A DNA stretch of 64,000 nt from Martelella mediterranea DSM 17316. GTDB taxonomy: Bacteria > Pseudomonadota > Alphaproteobacteria > Rhizobiales > Rhizobiaceae. A program made the translations under genes and the position numbers. How positions within the stretch are numbered: position 1 is the stretch's first letter; each line of letters starts with the position of its first letter. Positions 45,176-54,208 of this stretch are shown here, piece after piece. Under the pieces are notes generated by a model that did not search any database, was not told the DNA's origin, and saw nothing but the letters and a program-made list of their open reading frames with translations. The DNA lies in assembly GCF_002043005.1 (NCBI RefSeq), contig NZ_CP020330.1, positions 310,001-374,000 of the forward strand, read 5' to 3'.

Positions 45176-45664
45176 ATGACCACCGAAACGGCGCTCGCCC
45201 GCTTTGCCACCGACATCGCGGCCGCCACCACAGCCGACGCCGCCTTCGAAGCACTTCAGGCGCTGACCGAGGCCACCGTCGGCGTGAAGCTGTTCACGGT
45301 GATGACGGTGGACATGGAGGCGGGACTTGCGCGCCGGGCCTATACCAGCGACCCCAAATCCTATCCGGCGACCGGCACCAAGCCGATCCACCGCGACGCC
45401 TGGTTCGACATCGTCCATATCGAACGCCGCCCCTTCGTCGCCAACACGATCGAGGACATCGCCAAGGTGTTCTCGGACTATGAGTTGATCGACTCGCTCG
45501 GCTGCCAGTCGGTGGTCAACCTGCCGGTCATTCTCGGCGGCGAACTGGTCGCCACGGTCAATATGCTGCACGAGACGGATCATTATACGCCGGAGCGCGT
45601 TGCCGCGATCGTGCGCGACCTCACCATCCCCGCTCAGCTCAGCCTGAGCGTTGCCCGAGGTTGA
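45176..45664 (+). CDS. Small GAF-domain protein, paralogue of the one at 35591
   Basis: 162 residues, a single GAF domain: FEALQALTEATVGVKLFTVMTVDM, then FVANTIEDIAKVFSDYELIDSLGCQSVVNLPVILGGELVATVNMLHETDHYTPERV. The same strand order and closing motif occur in the protein at 35591-36103 (IDEIAEVFFDWEKI; GTVNMLGKRGHFTPETV). It starts 1 base after the DppF stop and so is co-translated with the peptide transporter. No catalytic or output domain is present. Confidence 0.78.
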   Translation: MTTETALARFATDIAAATTADAAFEALQALTEATVGVKLFTVMTVDMEAGLARRAYTSDPKSYPATGTKPIHRDAWFDIVHIERRPFVANTIEDIAKVFSDYELIDSLGCQSVVNLPVILGGELVATVNMLHETDHYTPERVAAIVRDLTIPAQLSLSVARG

Positions 45665-45707
45665 AGCCGCTTCCGTTCGCGCTGGCTTTTATTTCAACCC
45701 GAAGGAC

Positions 45708-46751
45708 TTAGTCACGCGACCGTAGAAGGATTGGGCCATCGTCCGGTCGCCTCGCAACGCTTTCGCGCCGAACGAGCGAACACGGAAGCCGGATGATGCC
45801 CTTGTCGACCGGCTCGTTCCGGGTCAGCTGCAGCATCGCGAGGCCGGCGCGGTGACCGATTTCCTTGAGCTCCATATCGATGGTCGTCAGCGGCGGACGG
45901 GTCTGACGCGACACGACTTCCCAGTTGTCGAAACCGACCACCGAGACATCGTCCGGCACCGAAATGCCGTGGTCGCGCAATCCATCGAGGGCGCCGCGGG
46001 CGATTTCGTCGCTGCCGCAGAAGATCCCGTCGGGGAGCTTTTCGCGCGTGGCCAGCACCTGCTCGATCGCCGCGTGGCCCCATTCCTCCGACCATTCTCC
46101 GAACATCACCGGTGAGGCCGGCCGGCATCGTGCACGATAGGCCGCCGCGCGATGTCGGGCCGCAAGCCAGGTTTCAGGCCCGGTGATGTGGAGAATGTCG
46201 CGGCAGCCGGCCTCCTCGAGACAGGCGATTGCCAGCATTGCGCCGTGGGCGTCGTCGGGAACGAAACTGGTGCTGTGCGGTGGCCCGGCCGCGAAGGCAT
46301 AAACGACTGGAATGTTAAGGGCGGTGAGATCGATGGGGGGATCGACGTCGAGGCGCGTCGCCGTCAGGATGATGCCGTCGACCTGCTTGTCGAGCAGCGC
46401 CTGAAGATGGAGCTCGGCGAGCCGCTTGTCGCCACTGGTGGCGCAGAGGAACGCCGAGACGCCGTGATCGACCAGAATCTCCGAGACGCCGGAACTGATC
46501 GGCAGGGTCAACCGGCCATAGGTATCGTCCGTGATGATGCCGATGGTGAGGCTTCGGCGACTCAATAGGCTGCGGGCGAGCGCGTTCGGCCGGAAGCCGA
46601 TTTCCGTTGCCACCCGCAGCACCCGCTCGCGTGTCTCGGCATTGACACGACCAACGCCGTTCAGCGCATTCGACGCCGTCGACAGGCTGACATCGGCCGC
46701 CTTGGCGACATCCCTGAGGGTGCATCGGCGATGCTGAATGGGCTTTATCAT
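45708..46751 (-). CDS. LacI-family transcriptional regulator of the GH127 operon
   Basis: 347 residues. The HTH is at about 10-35 (CTLRDVAKAADVSLSTASNALNGVGRV), with the hinge PNALARSLLSRRSLTIGIITDD and an effector-binding domain (FVPDDAHGAMLAIACLEEAG; FCGSDEIARGALDGLRDHGISVPDDVSVVGFDNWE). ATG 46751 starts directly before the HTH; a longer frame to 46871 runs through the promoter palindromes and is rejected. It is divergent from the CUT1/GH127 operon, which it should repress until an arabinoside or arabinose is bound. Confidence 0.9.
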   Translation of the reverse strand: MIKPIQHRRCTLRDVAKAADVSLSTASNALNGVGRVNAETRERVLRVATEIGFRPNALARSLLSRRSLTIGIITDDTYGRLTLPISSGVSEILVDHGVSAFLCATSGDKRLAELHLQALLDKQVDGIILTATRLDVDPPIDLTALNIPVVYAFAAGPPHSTSFVPDDAHGAMLAIACLEEAGCRDILHITGPETWLAARHRAAAYRARCRPASPVMFGEWSEEWGHAAIEQVLATREKLPDGIFCGSDEIARGALDGLRDHGISVPDDVSVVGFDNWEVVSRQTRPPLTTIDMELKEIGHRAGLAMLQLTRNEPVDKGIIRLPCSLVRRESVARRPDDGPILLRSRD

Positions 46752-46767
46752 GACGGTTCCAATTCCC

Positions 46768-46785
46768 TGATAAAAGCTTTTATCA
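46768..46785. promoter_or_regulatory. Perfect 18-base palindrome, candidate LacI operator
   Basis: TGATAAAAGCTTTTATCA at 46768-46785 is fully palindromic, lies 16 bases before the LacI gene start, and sits in the divergent promoter. Length and position fit a LacI-family autoregulatory operator. Confidence 0.65.
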
Positions 46786-46798
46786 AACAAAAACAATG

Positions 46799-46818
46799 TT
46801 GCAAAAAGGTTTTTGCAA
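46799..46818. promoter_or_regulatory. Second palindrome in the GH127 promoter
   Basis: TTGCAAAAA (46799-46807) and TTTTTGCAA (46810-46818) are perfect 9-base inverted arms around GG. It lies between the first palindrome and the GntR-type site and could be a second LacI operator, given the TTGCAAA arms common for that family. Confidence 0.6.
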
Positions 46819-46823
46819 GCAGA

Positions 46824-46844
46824 TGAACACAAATTGTCGACAAC
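46824..46844. promoter_or_regulatory. GTCGAC site with flanks repeated at 62414-62434
   Basis: TTGTCGACAA (46834-46843) plus eleven flanking bases forms a 21-base block identical, on the opposite strand, to 62414-62434 in front of the second GntR gene. It is 66 bases before the binding-protein start codon. Shared flanks beyond the palindrome suggest that both sites are bound by the same regulator and share ancestry. Confidence 0.75.
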
Positions 46845-46909
46845 GAAATTTTTCTCCCATACCGTTATCAAACGTCAAGAGGAATGACGAAAACGAGAAG
46901 GGGAATGAC

Positions 46910-48154
46910 ATGCTGAAAACCAAACTCATGCTTGCCGCAGTCGCGCTGGCGGCATCCGCTTCATGGGCCCAGGCGGAGGAGGTAAACCTCTGGGTTCGCA
47001 CCTCGTCGGCCGCCGTGCTGCAGGCGCTCGCCGAGAAGTACAACGCCGCCCATGACGATACCGTCAACGTCACCGCGGTCATCGCCGAACAGATGGTCCC
47101 GAAGCTCGGCGCCGCGATCGCCGGCGGCGCGCCGCCCGAAGGCGCGGTGCTTGACCTGATCTATCTGCCGACATTCGCAGCCAACGACACGCTGGAAGAC
47201 ATGACCGGCTTCGTCGAGAGCCTGCCCTATGCCGATGCGCTCAGCCCGTCCCATATCCGGCTGGCCACCTATGACGGCAAGATCTACGGCGTTCCCGCCC
47301 TGCCCGACGCCTCGATCATCGCCTATAATACCGACCTGTTCGAACAAGCCGGCCTCGATCCCGAGAAGGCCCCCGCATCACTCGACGAGATCGTCGAAGA
47401 CGCCGAGAAGATCAGCGCGCTCGGCGACGACATCTACGGCTTCTACTTCGTCGCCAATTCGGGAAGCTGGCTGATCTACGACTTCCTGCCGCATATCTGG
47501 GCGGCCGATGCCGATATCCTGACCGATGACGGCCGCGAAGCGACGATCGACACGCCGGCCATGCGCGAAACGCTGGAAGACTACCGCACAATGTGGCAGG
47601 CCGGCACGATCCACCCGACGTCGCGCTCCGGCAACGGCAACAATGCCGTCGAGGCCTTTGCCTCGGGCAAGGTCGGCGTGCTGATGACCGGGTCCTACAT
47701 CGTCAACCTGCTCGACAGCAATTATCCGGATGTCAACTTCGCCGTTGCCCCGATCCCCGGCCCGACGGGCGGCCAGTCGAGCTTTGCCGGCGGCGACACG
47801 CTCGCCATGATCAAGGGCATCGCGCCCGAAAAGAAGGCCGTGATCGAGGATTTCGTGAAGTTCTACATGGAGCCCGAACAGCAGGTGTTCATCACGCAGG
47901 AAGCCGGCATGCCCTCGCGCACCGATCTGGCGGAAGAGGCCTATGCCAATTTCGACCCGCGCAACCTCATCGCCTATGACATCCTGTCCAAGGCGCGCAC
48001 GCCCTACACCTACGCTTCGGACGAGCTTTTCGTCAGCCGCACCGGACCGTTCCTGAACCTGATCCAGAGCGCGGTCTTCGGCGATGATGTGGATGGCGCG
48101 ATCGCAACCGCGCAGGAGGATTTCACCAAGATCCTCGACCGCACCAATCCGTGA
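46910..48154 (+). CDS. CUT1 ABC transporter substrate-binding protein (GH127 operon)
   Basis: 414 residues. The signal peptide is LKTKLMLAAVALAASASWAQAEE; mature start VNLWVRTSSAAVLQALAEKYN is family 1. ATG 46910 follows AAGGGG; a longer frame runs through the operators and is rejected. It heads the operon binding protein, two permeases, GH127, ATPase. Likely ligand: an arabinofuranosyl oligosaccharide or arabinosylated hydroxyproline, inferred from GH127. Confidence 0.88.
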   Translation: MLKTKLMLAAVALAASASWAQAEEVNLWVRTSSAAVLQALAEKYNAAHDDTVNVTAVIAEQMVPKLGAAIAGGAPPEGAVLDLIYLPTFAANDTLEDMTGFVESLPYADALSPSHIRLATYDGKIYGVPALPDASIIAYNTDLFEQAGLDPEKAPASLDEIVEDAEKISALGDDIYGFYFVANSGSWLIYDFLPHIWAADADILTDDGREATIDTPAMRETLEDYRTMWQAGTIHPTSRSGNGNNAVEAFASGKVGVLMTGSYIVNLLDSNYPDVNFAVAPIPGPTGGQSSFAGGDTLAMIKGIAPEKKAVIEDFVKFYMEPEQQVFITQEAGMPSRTDLAEEAYANFDPRNLIAYDILSKARTPYTYASDELFVSRTGPFLNLIQSAVFGDDVDGAIATAQEDFTKILDRTNP

Positions 48155-48163
48155 CGCCCGGCT

Positions 48164-48185
48164 GCGGGCGGCCCGCGCCGCCCGC
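48164..48185 (+). terminator. Hairpin between binding protein and permease
   Basis: GCGGGCGGC (48164-48172) and GCCGCCCGC (48177-48185) form a perfect 9-base-pair stem with a 4-base loop, 9 bases after the binding-protein stop, with no T-run. This is the same arrangement as at 15102 and 24930. Confidence 0.6.
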
Positions 48186-48260
48186 GTCCCTCCCCCCGCA
48201 GGGGATAGCAGAGCCTCGGGAAAGCCCCGCAGACATCACCAAACTCAGGGATTTGACGTC

Positions 48261-49181
48261 TTGTTTCTCAAGCGCGCGTTACAGAAACGCCGGCAGGCGG
48301 GCAGCGATGAGCCGCATGGCTGGCTGGGCCTCGCCTTCATCGCGCCGAGCATGGTGTTCATCATCGGCCTGTTCATCATTCCGCTGGTCATGACGGTGTG
48401 GATGAGCTTCTTCCGCTGGCCGCTGCTCGGCCGCCGTAAGTTCATCGGCCTCGAAAACTATGCCGAGCTTCTGGGCGATAGCCAGCTCTGGCAGTCCTTC
48501 GGCTTCACCCTGCTCTATACGGTGCTGGTCACCACCGCGATCATGGCCGTCGCCCTGCCGCTGGCGCTTCTGGTCGACCGACCGCTGCGCAGTGTCGGTT
48601 TCTTCCGCACGGTGTTCTTCATGCCGGTGGTCATCGGCTTTGGTGCGGCCTCCACGCTGTGGCTCTGGCTGCTGAACCCCGATAGCGGCGTGTTCGCGCG
48701 GCTTCTGACCGGGCTTGGCCTTGTCGATCAGGCGCCGCGGCCGCTCGAAAGTTTCTGGCCGGCGCTCGCCGTGATCATTCTCATGGTGGTTTGGAAAACC
48801 GCCGGCTTCACCATGGTCATCCTTCTGACCGGCCTGCAGAGCATCCCCAATGATGTGATCGAGGCCGCCCGGATCGATGGCGCGAGCCCCTTCAGTCGCT
48901 TCCGCCGTATCACCCTGCCGCTGATGCGCAATTCGGTTCTGCTGGCGCTGATCCTGAACGTGACCTCGTCCATGCTCGCCTTCGACCAGTTCTTCATCAT
49001 CACCCAGGGCGGGCCGAACAACAGCACGATCTCGGCGGTGTTCACCATCTATCTCGCGTCGTTCTCGTCCTATCGGCTGGGCTACGGTTCCGCCCTTTCC
49101 TTCGCCCTGCTGGTCGTTCTCGTCGCCATCAGCTCGATCCAGCTTTCCTTCATGCGCCAGCGGCCGGAGGACGGACGATGA
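48261..49181 (+). CDS. CUT1 ABC permease (MalF-like), GH127 operon
   Basis: About 306 residues from TTG 48261, chosen because AGGGA precedes it and the protein then begins with the usual short basic tail (KRALQKRRQ) before the first membrane segment LGLAFIAPSMVFIIGLFIIPLV. The longer frame to 48084 overlaps the preceding gene. The EAA loop is IEAARIDGASPFSRFRRITLPLM and the GGPNNST motif follows. It overlaps the next permease by four bases. Confidence 0.85.
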   Translation: MFLKRALQKRRQAGSDEPHGWLGLAFIAPSMVFIIGLFIIPLVMTVWMSFFRWPLLGRRKFIGLENYAELLGDSQLWQSFGFTLLYTVLVTTAIMAVALPLALLVDRPLRSVGFFRTVFFMPVVIGFGAASTLWLWLLNPDSGVFARLLTGLGLVDQAPRPLESFWPALAVIILMVVWKTAGFTMVILLTGLQSIPNDVIEAARIDGASPFSRFRRITLPLMRNSVLLALILNVTSSMLAFDQFFIITQGGPNNSTISAVFTIYLASFSSYRLGYGSALSFALLVVLVAISSIQLSFMRQRPEDGR

Positions 49182-50050
49182 AAGTCAAAGACCTGTTCAT
49201 GGAAGCAGATGAAGGCTATGGCGCGGTTGCCGGCCGTCTCCTCATGCTTCTGGCGATGATCATTCTGGCGGTGTTCTTCCTGATGCCGATCATCTGGTCA
49301 TTCGCCAATTCCTTCAAGCCGGCGGCAGAGGCGCTGGCCCATCCGGTGGCGCTGTTTTCCAAGGCGTTTTCGCTGGAGAATTACCGCCGTCTCGAAAATG
49401 TCGGGGCCGGATGGTATGTCTACGCGACCAATTCGGTGCTGATCGCACTCGGCACCATCGCCTTCACCGTGGCCGTCGCGGTGCCTGCCGGTTACGGGTT
49501 TTCCAAGTTCCGTTTCCCCGGCCAGACGCTGATCTTCGTTCTCGTCATGGCGACGATGATGATCCCGTTCCAGTCGATCCTGACGCCGCTGTTCCTGATC
49601 CTGAAGTTCCTGCATCTGCAGAACAGCCTTCTGGGCCTGGTGCTGATCTACACCACGTTCCAACTGCCGTTTTCGATCTTCATGATGCGCAACGCTTTCG
49701 ATGCGATCCCGAAGGCGCTGGTCGAGGCCGCGCGCATTGATGGCGCGTCGCAATGGACACTGGTACGCCGCATCCTGATGCCGTTGGCGCTGCCGGGCGT
49801 GGCCACCGTCGTGATGTTCGCCTTCCTCAATTCCTGGAACGAGTTCCTGGCGGCGCTGATCTTCCTGTCGGACCAGAACAAGTTCACCCTGCCGATCATG
49901 CTGGTGAACGTCTCCTCCGGCATTTACGGCATCATCGACTGGGGCGCGCTCCAGGCCGGCATTTCCCTCACCATGATCCCCTGCATCGTGATGTTCCTGG
50001 CGCTGCAGCGCTACTATGTGCGCGGGCTGACAGCCGGGGCCGTCAAATGA
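49178..50050 (+). CDS. CUT1 ABC permease (MalG-like), GH127 operon
   Basis: 290 residues with six hydrophobic segments and the EAA loop VEAARIDGASQWTLVRRILMPL; the C-terminus is [12 protein letters not shown]. It partners the MalF-like permease and overlaps the first possible start of the GH127 gene by four bases. Confidence 0.88.
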   Translation: MKVKDLFMEADEGYGAVAGRLLMLLAMIILAVFFLMPIIWSFANSFKPAAEALAHPVALFSKAFSLENYRRLENVGAGWYVYATNSVLIALGTIAFTVAVAVPAGYGFSKFRFPGQTLIFVLVMATMMIPFQSILTPLFLILKFLHLQNSLLGLVLIYTTFQLPFSIFMMRNAFDAIPKALVEAARIDGASQWTLVRRILMPLALPGVATVVMFAFLNSWNEFLAALIFLSDQNKFTLPIMLVNVSSGIYGIIDWGALQAGISLTMIPCIVMFLALQRYYVRGLTAGAVK

Positions 50051-50073
50051 ATACCATGTCCCAAGGAGTTTCC

Positions 50074-51993
50074 ATGTCATCGTCCGCGTCTCGCCGCTTT
50101 GACCGCTACGTGCCCGTCGATCACACCCGCGTCGCCTTTGATGGCGGTTTCTGGAAAAGCTGGCAGGAGACGGTGCGCGACGTCACCATTCCCACCCAGC
50201 ACAAGCGGTTGGAGGAGGACGGCTTTCTCGAGGTTCTGGATTTCGACAACCCGCCCGGCCCGCTGGCGCGGCCGATCCAGCCGAGCGGCTTGTCGATGCA
50301 GCATTTCTTCGATTCCGATTTCGGCAAGTGGATCGAGGCGGCGAGCTATACGCTGAAGAACCATCCGAACCCGGATATCGAGGCCAAGATCGACGCTATC
50401 GTCGAAAAGCTGGAACACGGCCAGATGCAGGACGGCTATCTCAATAGCTGGTTCATCCGCCGCGAACCGGAAAAGCGCTGGTCCAATCTGCGCGACCTGC
50501 ACGAGATGTATTCGATGGGCCACCTGCTGGAAGGTGCGGTCGCCTATTACGAGGCGACCGGCAAGCGCCGCTTTCTCGATGTGATGATCCGCGCCGTCGA
50601 CCACATCATCGACACCTTCGGCCCCGAACCCGGCAAGCTTCGCGGTTACGATGCGCATGAGGAAATCGAGCTGGCGCTGGTGAAGCTCTACCGGGTGACC
50701 GGCGATCCGCGTCATCTGAAGCTCGCGACATGGCTGGTCGACGAGCGCGGCCAGATGCCCTCCTATTTCGATGACGAAGCCCGCCGCCGCGGCGAGGACC
50801 CGGCCGACTATGTGTTCGAGACCTATGCCTACAGCCAGGCCCACAAGCCGGTGCGCGAGCAGACCGAGGTCGTCGGCCATGCGGTGCGCGCCATGTACCT
50901 GCTCTCGGCGATGACCGATCTCGCCTTTGAAAACGACGACCCGACCCTGAAGGACGCCGCCGACCGGCTGTTTGCCGATCTCACCGGTCGGCAGCTCTAT
51001 GTCACCGGCGGGCTCGGCCCCTCGGGGGCAAATGAGGGCTTCACCCGCGCCTTCGACCTGCCAAACGAGACGGCCTATGCGGAAACCTGCGCGGCCATCG
51101 CCCTCGGTTTCTGGTGTTCGCGCATGGCCGAGATCGATCTCGACGGCAAATATACCGATCAGCTCGAAACCGTGCTGTTCAACGGCGCACTATCCGGCAT
51201 CGCCCGCGACGGGGAGCATTATTTCTACGAGAACGTGCTGGAAAGCCACGGCCAGAACCGGCGCTGGAAATGGCACTACTGCCCCTGCTGCCCGACCAAT
51301 ATCGCCCGGTTCATCACCTCGCTCGGAAAATATTTCTATACCACAAAGGGCAATGAAATCGCGGTGCATCTCTATGGCGCCAATGTCGCCGAATTCGATC
51401 TCGACGGCACCTTCGTGCGGCTCAGGCAGGAGACGGCCTATCCCTGGGACGGCGATATCCGCATCGCGCTCGGTCTTTTCGAACCGACCGACCTCACGCT
51501 GAAACTGCGCATTCCCGGCTGGTGCCGCAATGCGCGGGCGACGCTCAACGGGCGCGATATTCCGCTCGTTCCGGTCAAGGGCTATGCCGAGGTCAGCGGC
51601 ACTTTCAAGGATGGCGACGAACTGCGCTTGAGCTTCGACATGCCGGTTGAACGGCTCTACGCCCATCCGGCCGTTGGCGAGGATGCCGGGCGGGTGGCGC
51701 TGCGCCGCGGCCCGGTGGTCTACTGCGTCGAGGAGGCCGATATCGGCATCGAGCCGCAGCGCCTGCGGATTGCGCCCGATGCCCGGCTCGAGCCGCGCTA
51801 TGACACCGACCTTCTCGGCGGCGCAGTGGTGCTGGAAGGCGAAGGTTATGAGGCGGCGGCGGACGGCTTTGACGGCAGGCTTTACCGGACCGCGCCCCCT
51901 GACCTCAAGCCGAAGCCGTTCCGCGCCATTCCATACCACCTCTGGGCCAATCGGGAAGCGGGCGCCATGCAGGTCTGGCTCGCGGAAGAATAG
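50074..51993 (+). CDS. Beta-L-arabinofuranosidase, glycoside hydrolase family 127
   Basis: 639 residues, an (alpha/alpha)6 barrel followed by beta-sandwich domains (DUF1680 family). The zinc and catalytic residues of GH127 are in place: Glu337 and Cys339 in AETCAAIALGF, and Cys405-Cys406 in CPCCPTN. In the founding enzyme, HypBA1 of Bifidobacterium longum, the first Cys of this last pair is the nucleophile, and it releases L-arabinose from beta-linked arabinofuranosides on hydroxyproline. No signal peptide, so cytoplasmic. ATG 50074 has AAGGAG 5 bases upstream; in-frame ATGs at 50047 (overlapping the permease stop) and 50056 are alternatives. GH127 members vary in specificity. Confidence 0.9.
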   Translation: MSSSASRRFDRYVPVDHTRVAFDGGFWKSWQETVRDVTIPTQHKRLEEDGFLEVLDFDNPPGPLARPIQPSGLSMQHFFDSDFGKWIEAASYTLKNHPNPDIEAKIDAIVEKLEHGQMQDGYLNSWFIRREPEKRWSNLRDLHEMYSMGHLLEGAVAYYEATGKRRFLDVMIRAVDHIIDTFGPEPGKLRGYDAHEEIELALVKLYRVTGDPRHLKLATWLVDERGQMPSYFDDEARRRGEDPADYVFETYAYSQAHKPVREQTEVVGHAVRAMYLLSAMTDLAFENDDPTLKDAADRLFADLTGRQLYVTGGLGPSGANEGFTRAFDLPNETAYAETCAAIALGFWCSRMAEIDLDGKYTDQLETVLFNGALSGIARDGEHYFYENVLESHGQNRRWKWHYCPCCPTNIARFITSLGKYFYTTKGNEIAVHLYGANVAEFDLDGTFVRLRQETAYPWDGDIRIALGLFEPTDLTLKLRIPGWCRNARATLNGRDIPLVPVKGYAEVSGTFKDGDELRLSFDMPVERLYAHPAVGEDAGRVALRRGPVVYCVEEADIGIEPQRLRIAPDARLEPRYDTDLLGGAVVLEGEGYEAAADGFDGRLYRTAPPDLKPKPFRAIPYHLWANREAGAMQVWLAEE

Positions 51994-52002
51994 GAGACGG
52001 AC

Positions 52003-53103
52003 ATGGCACGGCTGACACTGAAGAATGTGGTCAAGTCCTACGGCATCTACGAGGCCGTCCGGGGCATCAATCTCGATATCGAGGACAAGGAATTCGTGGT
52101 CTTCGTCGGCCCGTCGGGCTGCGGCAAGTCGACGACGCTCCGGATGATCGCCGGGCTGGAACACATCTCCGGCGGAGAAATCCTCATCGGCGATCAGGTC
52201 GTCAACCGCCTCGGCCCCGGCAAGCGCGATATCGCCATGGTGTTCCAGAACTACGCGCTCTATCCGCATATGAGCGTGCGCGAGAACATCGCCTTCTGCC
52301 TCGAACAGCAGCGTCTGCCGAAGGCAGAAATCGAAAAACGCATCACCGAGGCGACCGATACGCTTCGGATATCGGAACTGCTGGATCGCCGCCCCGGCGC
52401 GCTTTCCGGCGGCCAGCGCCAGCGCGTGGCCATGGGGCGCGCCATCGTGCGCGATCCGAAAGTCTTCCTGTTCGACGAGCCTTTGTCCAACCTCGATGCC
52501 AAGCTTCGCGTCAGCATGCGCACCGAGATCAAGCGGCTGCACCAATTGCTGCCGACGACGACCGTCTACGTCACCCACGACCAGGTGGAAGCCATGACCA
52601 TGGCCGACCGCGTGGTGGTGATGAACCAGGGCCTCGTCGAACAGATGGGCGCGCCGCAGGAACTCTATTCGCGGCCGGTCAGCAAGTTCGTCGCCGGCTT
52701 CATCGGTTCACCGTCGATGAATTTCCTGCCGGTGAGCCTCGAAGAGGCGGACGGCACGCTTTTCGTCGTCTTCGAGGACGGCAACCGCATGGCGATACCC
52801 GAAGCAAGGGCCGCCGGGTTTCGCTCTCATGCCGGTCGCGGCGCTACCTTCGGCATCCGCCCGGAAGCGATCACGCTTCGGCAGGAGCGCAGCGGCTTTA
52901 TCCCCTTCGACGCCGAAATCGATCTGGTCGAGCCGCTCGGCGCCACCACCATGGCCTATTTCAGCATCGCGGGGACGGAAATCTGTGCCAGCGTCGAGCC
53001 CGAGGAGAGCCTGCGCGCCGGCACCACCGTGCCGCTGTCCTTCGACCTCAACCGCATGCACCTGTTCGATCTCGAAACCGAACAGGCGCTCGCTGCTCAC
53101 TAG
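52003..53103 (+). CDS. CUT1 ABC transporter ATP-binding protein, GH127 operon
   Basis: 366 residues. Walker A GPSGCGKS is at 36-43, the signature is LSGGQRQRV, Walker B VFLFDEP, and the switch [10 protein letters not shown], with a C-terminal OB domain. It starts 9 bases after the GH127 stop and energises the permeases at 48261 and 49178. It converges with the AraC gene, 29 bases apart, with no clear terminator between them. Confidence 0.92.
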   Translation: MARLTLKNVVKSYGIYEAVRGINLDIEDKEFVVFVGPSGCGKSTTLRMIAGLEHISGGEILIGDQVVNRLGPGKRDIAMVFQNYALYPHMSVRENIAFCLEQQRLPKAEIEKRITEATDTLRISELLDRRPGALSGGQRQRVAMGRAIVRDPKVFLFDEPLSNLDAKLRVSMRTEIKRLHQLLPTTTVYVTHDQVEAMTMADRVVVMNQGLVEQMGAPQELYSRPVSKFVAGFIGSPSMNFLPVSLEEADGTLFVVFEDGNRMAIPEARAAGFRSHAGRGATFGIRPEAITLRQERSGFIPFDAEIDLVEPLGATTMAYFSIAGTEICASVEPEESLRAGTTVPLSFDLNRMHLFDLETEQALAAH

Positions 53104-53132
53104 CGCAGGCGCGGTTCAGGACGCGTAACCGT

Positions 53133-54122
53133 CTAAATCTGGGCGGTCATGCCGGCGGCGATGCGGCTTGGCGGATGGCCCGTAATGCGCTTGAAGGCGC
53201 GGCTGAACGCAGCCTGCGAGCCGTAACCGAGGCGATGGGCGGCGGTTTCGATCGGCACGCCCTCGCGGCTTATCCAGTCGGCGGCAAGGCGCATGCGCAT
53301 TTCGGTGAGATAACGCACCGGCGTAACGCCAGTGACATCGAGGAAGCGCTCGGCGAAGACCGAGCGCGAAACGCCCATCTCGCGCGCGAGTTCGGCCACG
53401 GACCAGTTGCGCCCGGGATCGCGGTGGAGCGCCAAAAGCACGCGGCCCAGACGCGGATCGCGTAGCGCGGCGATCCATCCGGTGGCATCGCCGCAGCCGC
53501 ATTCGACCCATGCCCGGACGATGCAGGCAGCGACCACATCGGCAAGCCGGGCGAGAATGCCGGCATAGCCGGCGCGGCCGTCCCTGGCCTCTCTGGCCAT
53601 CGCCTCCAGCATCGGCAGGATTTCCGGGTAGCGGTCGGTCAGCGTGCCGACGCGCATCACCTCCGGCATCATCGCCACCAGCGGGTGCATGCTGCCGAGG
53701 TCGAAATCCATGCATGCGGAAAACAGCACGACCCGCTCTTCCGGCGGCGTCGCCTCGCAGGTCCTGATCTCCTTGACGCTCGGGCAGATCGGGGAGGATG
53801 GCAGGGCCGTCAGGTCGGCGCAGGGCGCGGGATTGTCGGGCGATGACGCCAGCCGGTGCAATCCGCCATGCGGCAACAAAGCCGCATCGCCGGCGCCCAT
53901 GACATGGACCTCGCCGCCCGACGCGATGAGCGCGGTCCGTCCGCGCGCGACGAAGATGAATTTCGCGCGCAGGTCGTCCTGAGCGCCGAAGGAATAGGAA
54001 AACGGTTCGGCAAGCTCGATGCGGCGATAATCGATGCCGACAAGCCGCATGCCGAGCAGGAGCTCGCTGACAAGATCGGCATCGCGTGAACGCGGCGATG
54101 TTTCGGACGGATAATCATGCAT
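53133..54122 (-). CDS. AraC-family regulator (cupin_6 N-terminal type)
   Basis: 329 residues. The N-terminal cupin-like domain contains VARGRTALIAS and MGAGDAALLPHGGLHRL. Two C-terminal helix-turn-helices follow (WSVAELAREMGVSRSVFAERFLDVTG; IETAAHRLGYGSQAAFSRAFKRITGHPPS). ATG 54122 is preferred to a longer frame. It is divergent from the MFS exporter, a pairing common in this class of regulator, and appears independent of the arabinoside genes. Confidence 0.9.
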   Translation of the reverse strand: MHDYPSETSPRSRDADLVSELLLGMRLVGIDYRRIELAEPFSYSFGAQDDLRAKFIFVARGRTALIASGGEVHVMGAGDAALLPHGGLHRLASSPDNPAPCADLTALPSSPICPSVKEIRTCEATPPEERVVLFSACMDFDLGSMHPLVAMMPEVMRVGTLTDRYPEILPMLEAMAREARDGRAGYAGILARLADVVAACIVRAWVECGCGDATGWIAALRDPRLGRVLLALHRDPGRNWSVAELAREMGVSRSVFAERFLDVTGVTPVRYLTEMRMRLAADWISREGVPIETAAHRLGYGSQAAFSRAFKRITGHPPSRIAAGMTAQI

Positions 54123-54208
54123 AGCGGATTTACTGGCATAGAAAGTCCGGACTGTCCAGCCTAACTTCAGCCCATCCTCCTCCACCTCCCATCGCGAAGG
54201 ATATCGCA

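Noticed and set aside
45708..53103. Search for arabinose isomerase, kinase or other L-arabinose catabolic genes
   Set aside because: None is present in the window apart from the shared semialdehyde dehydrogenase step, so arabinose breakdown after release must be encoded elsewhere.
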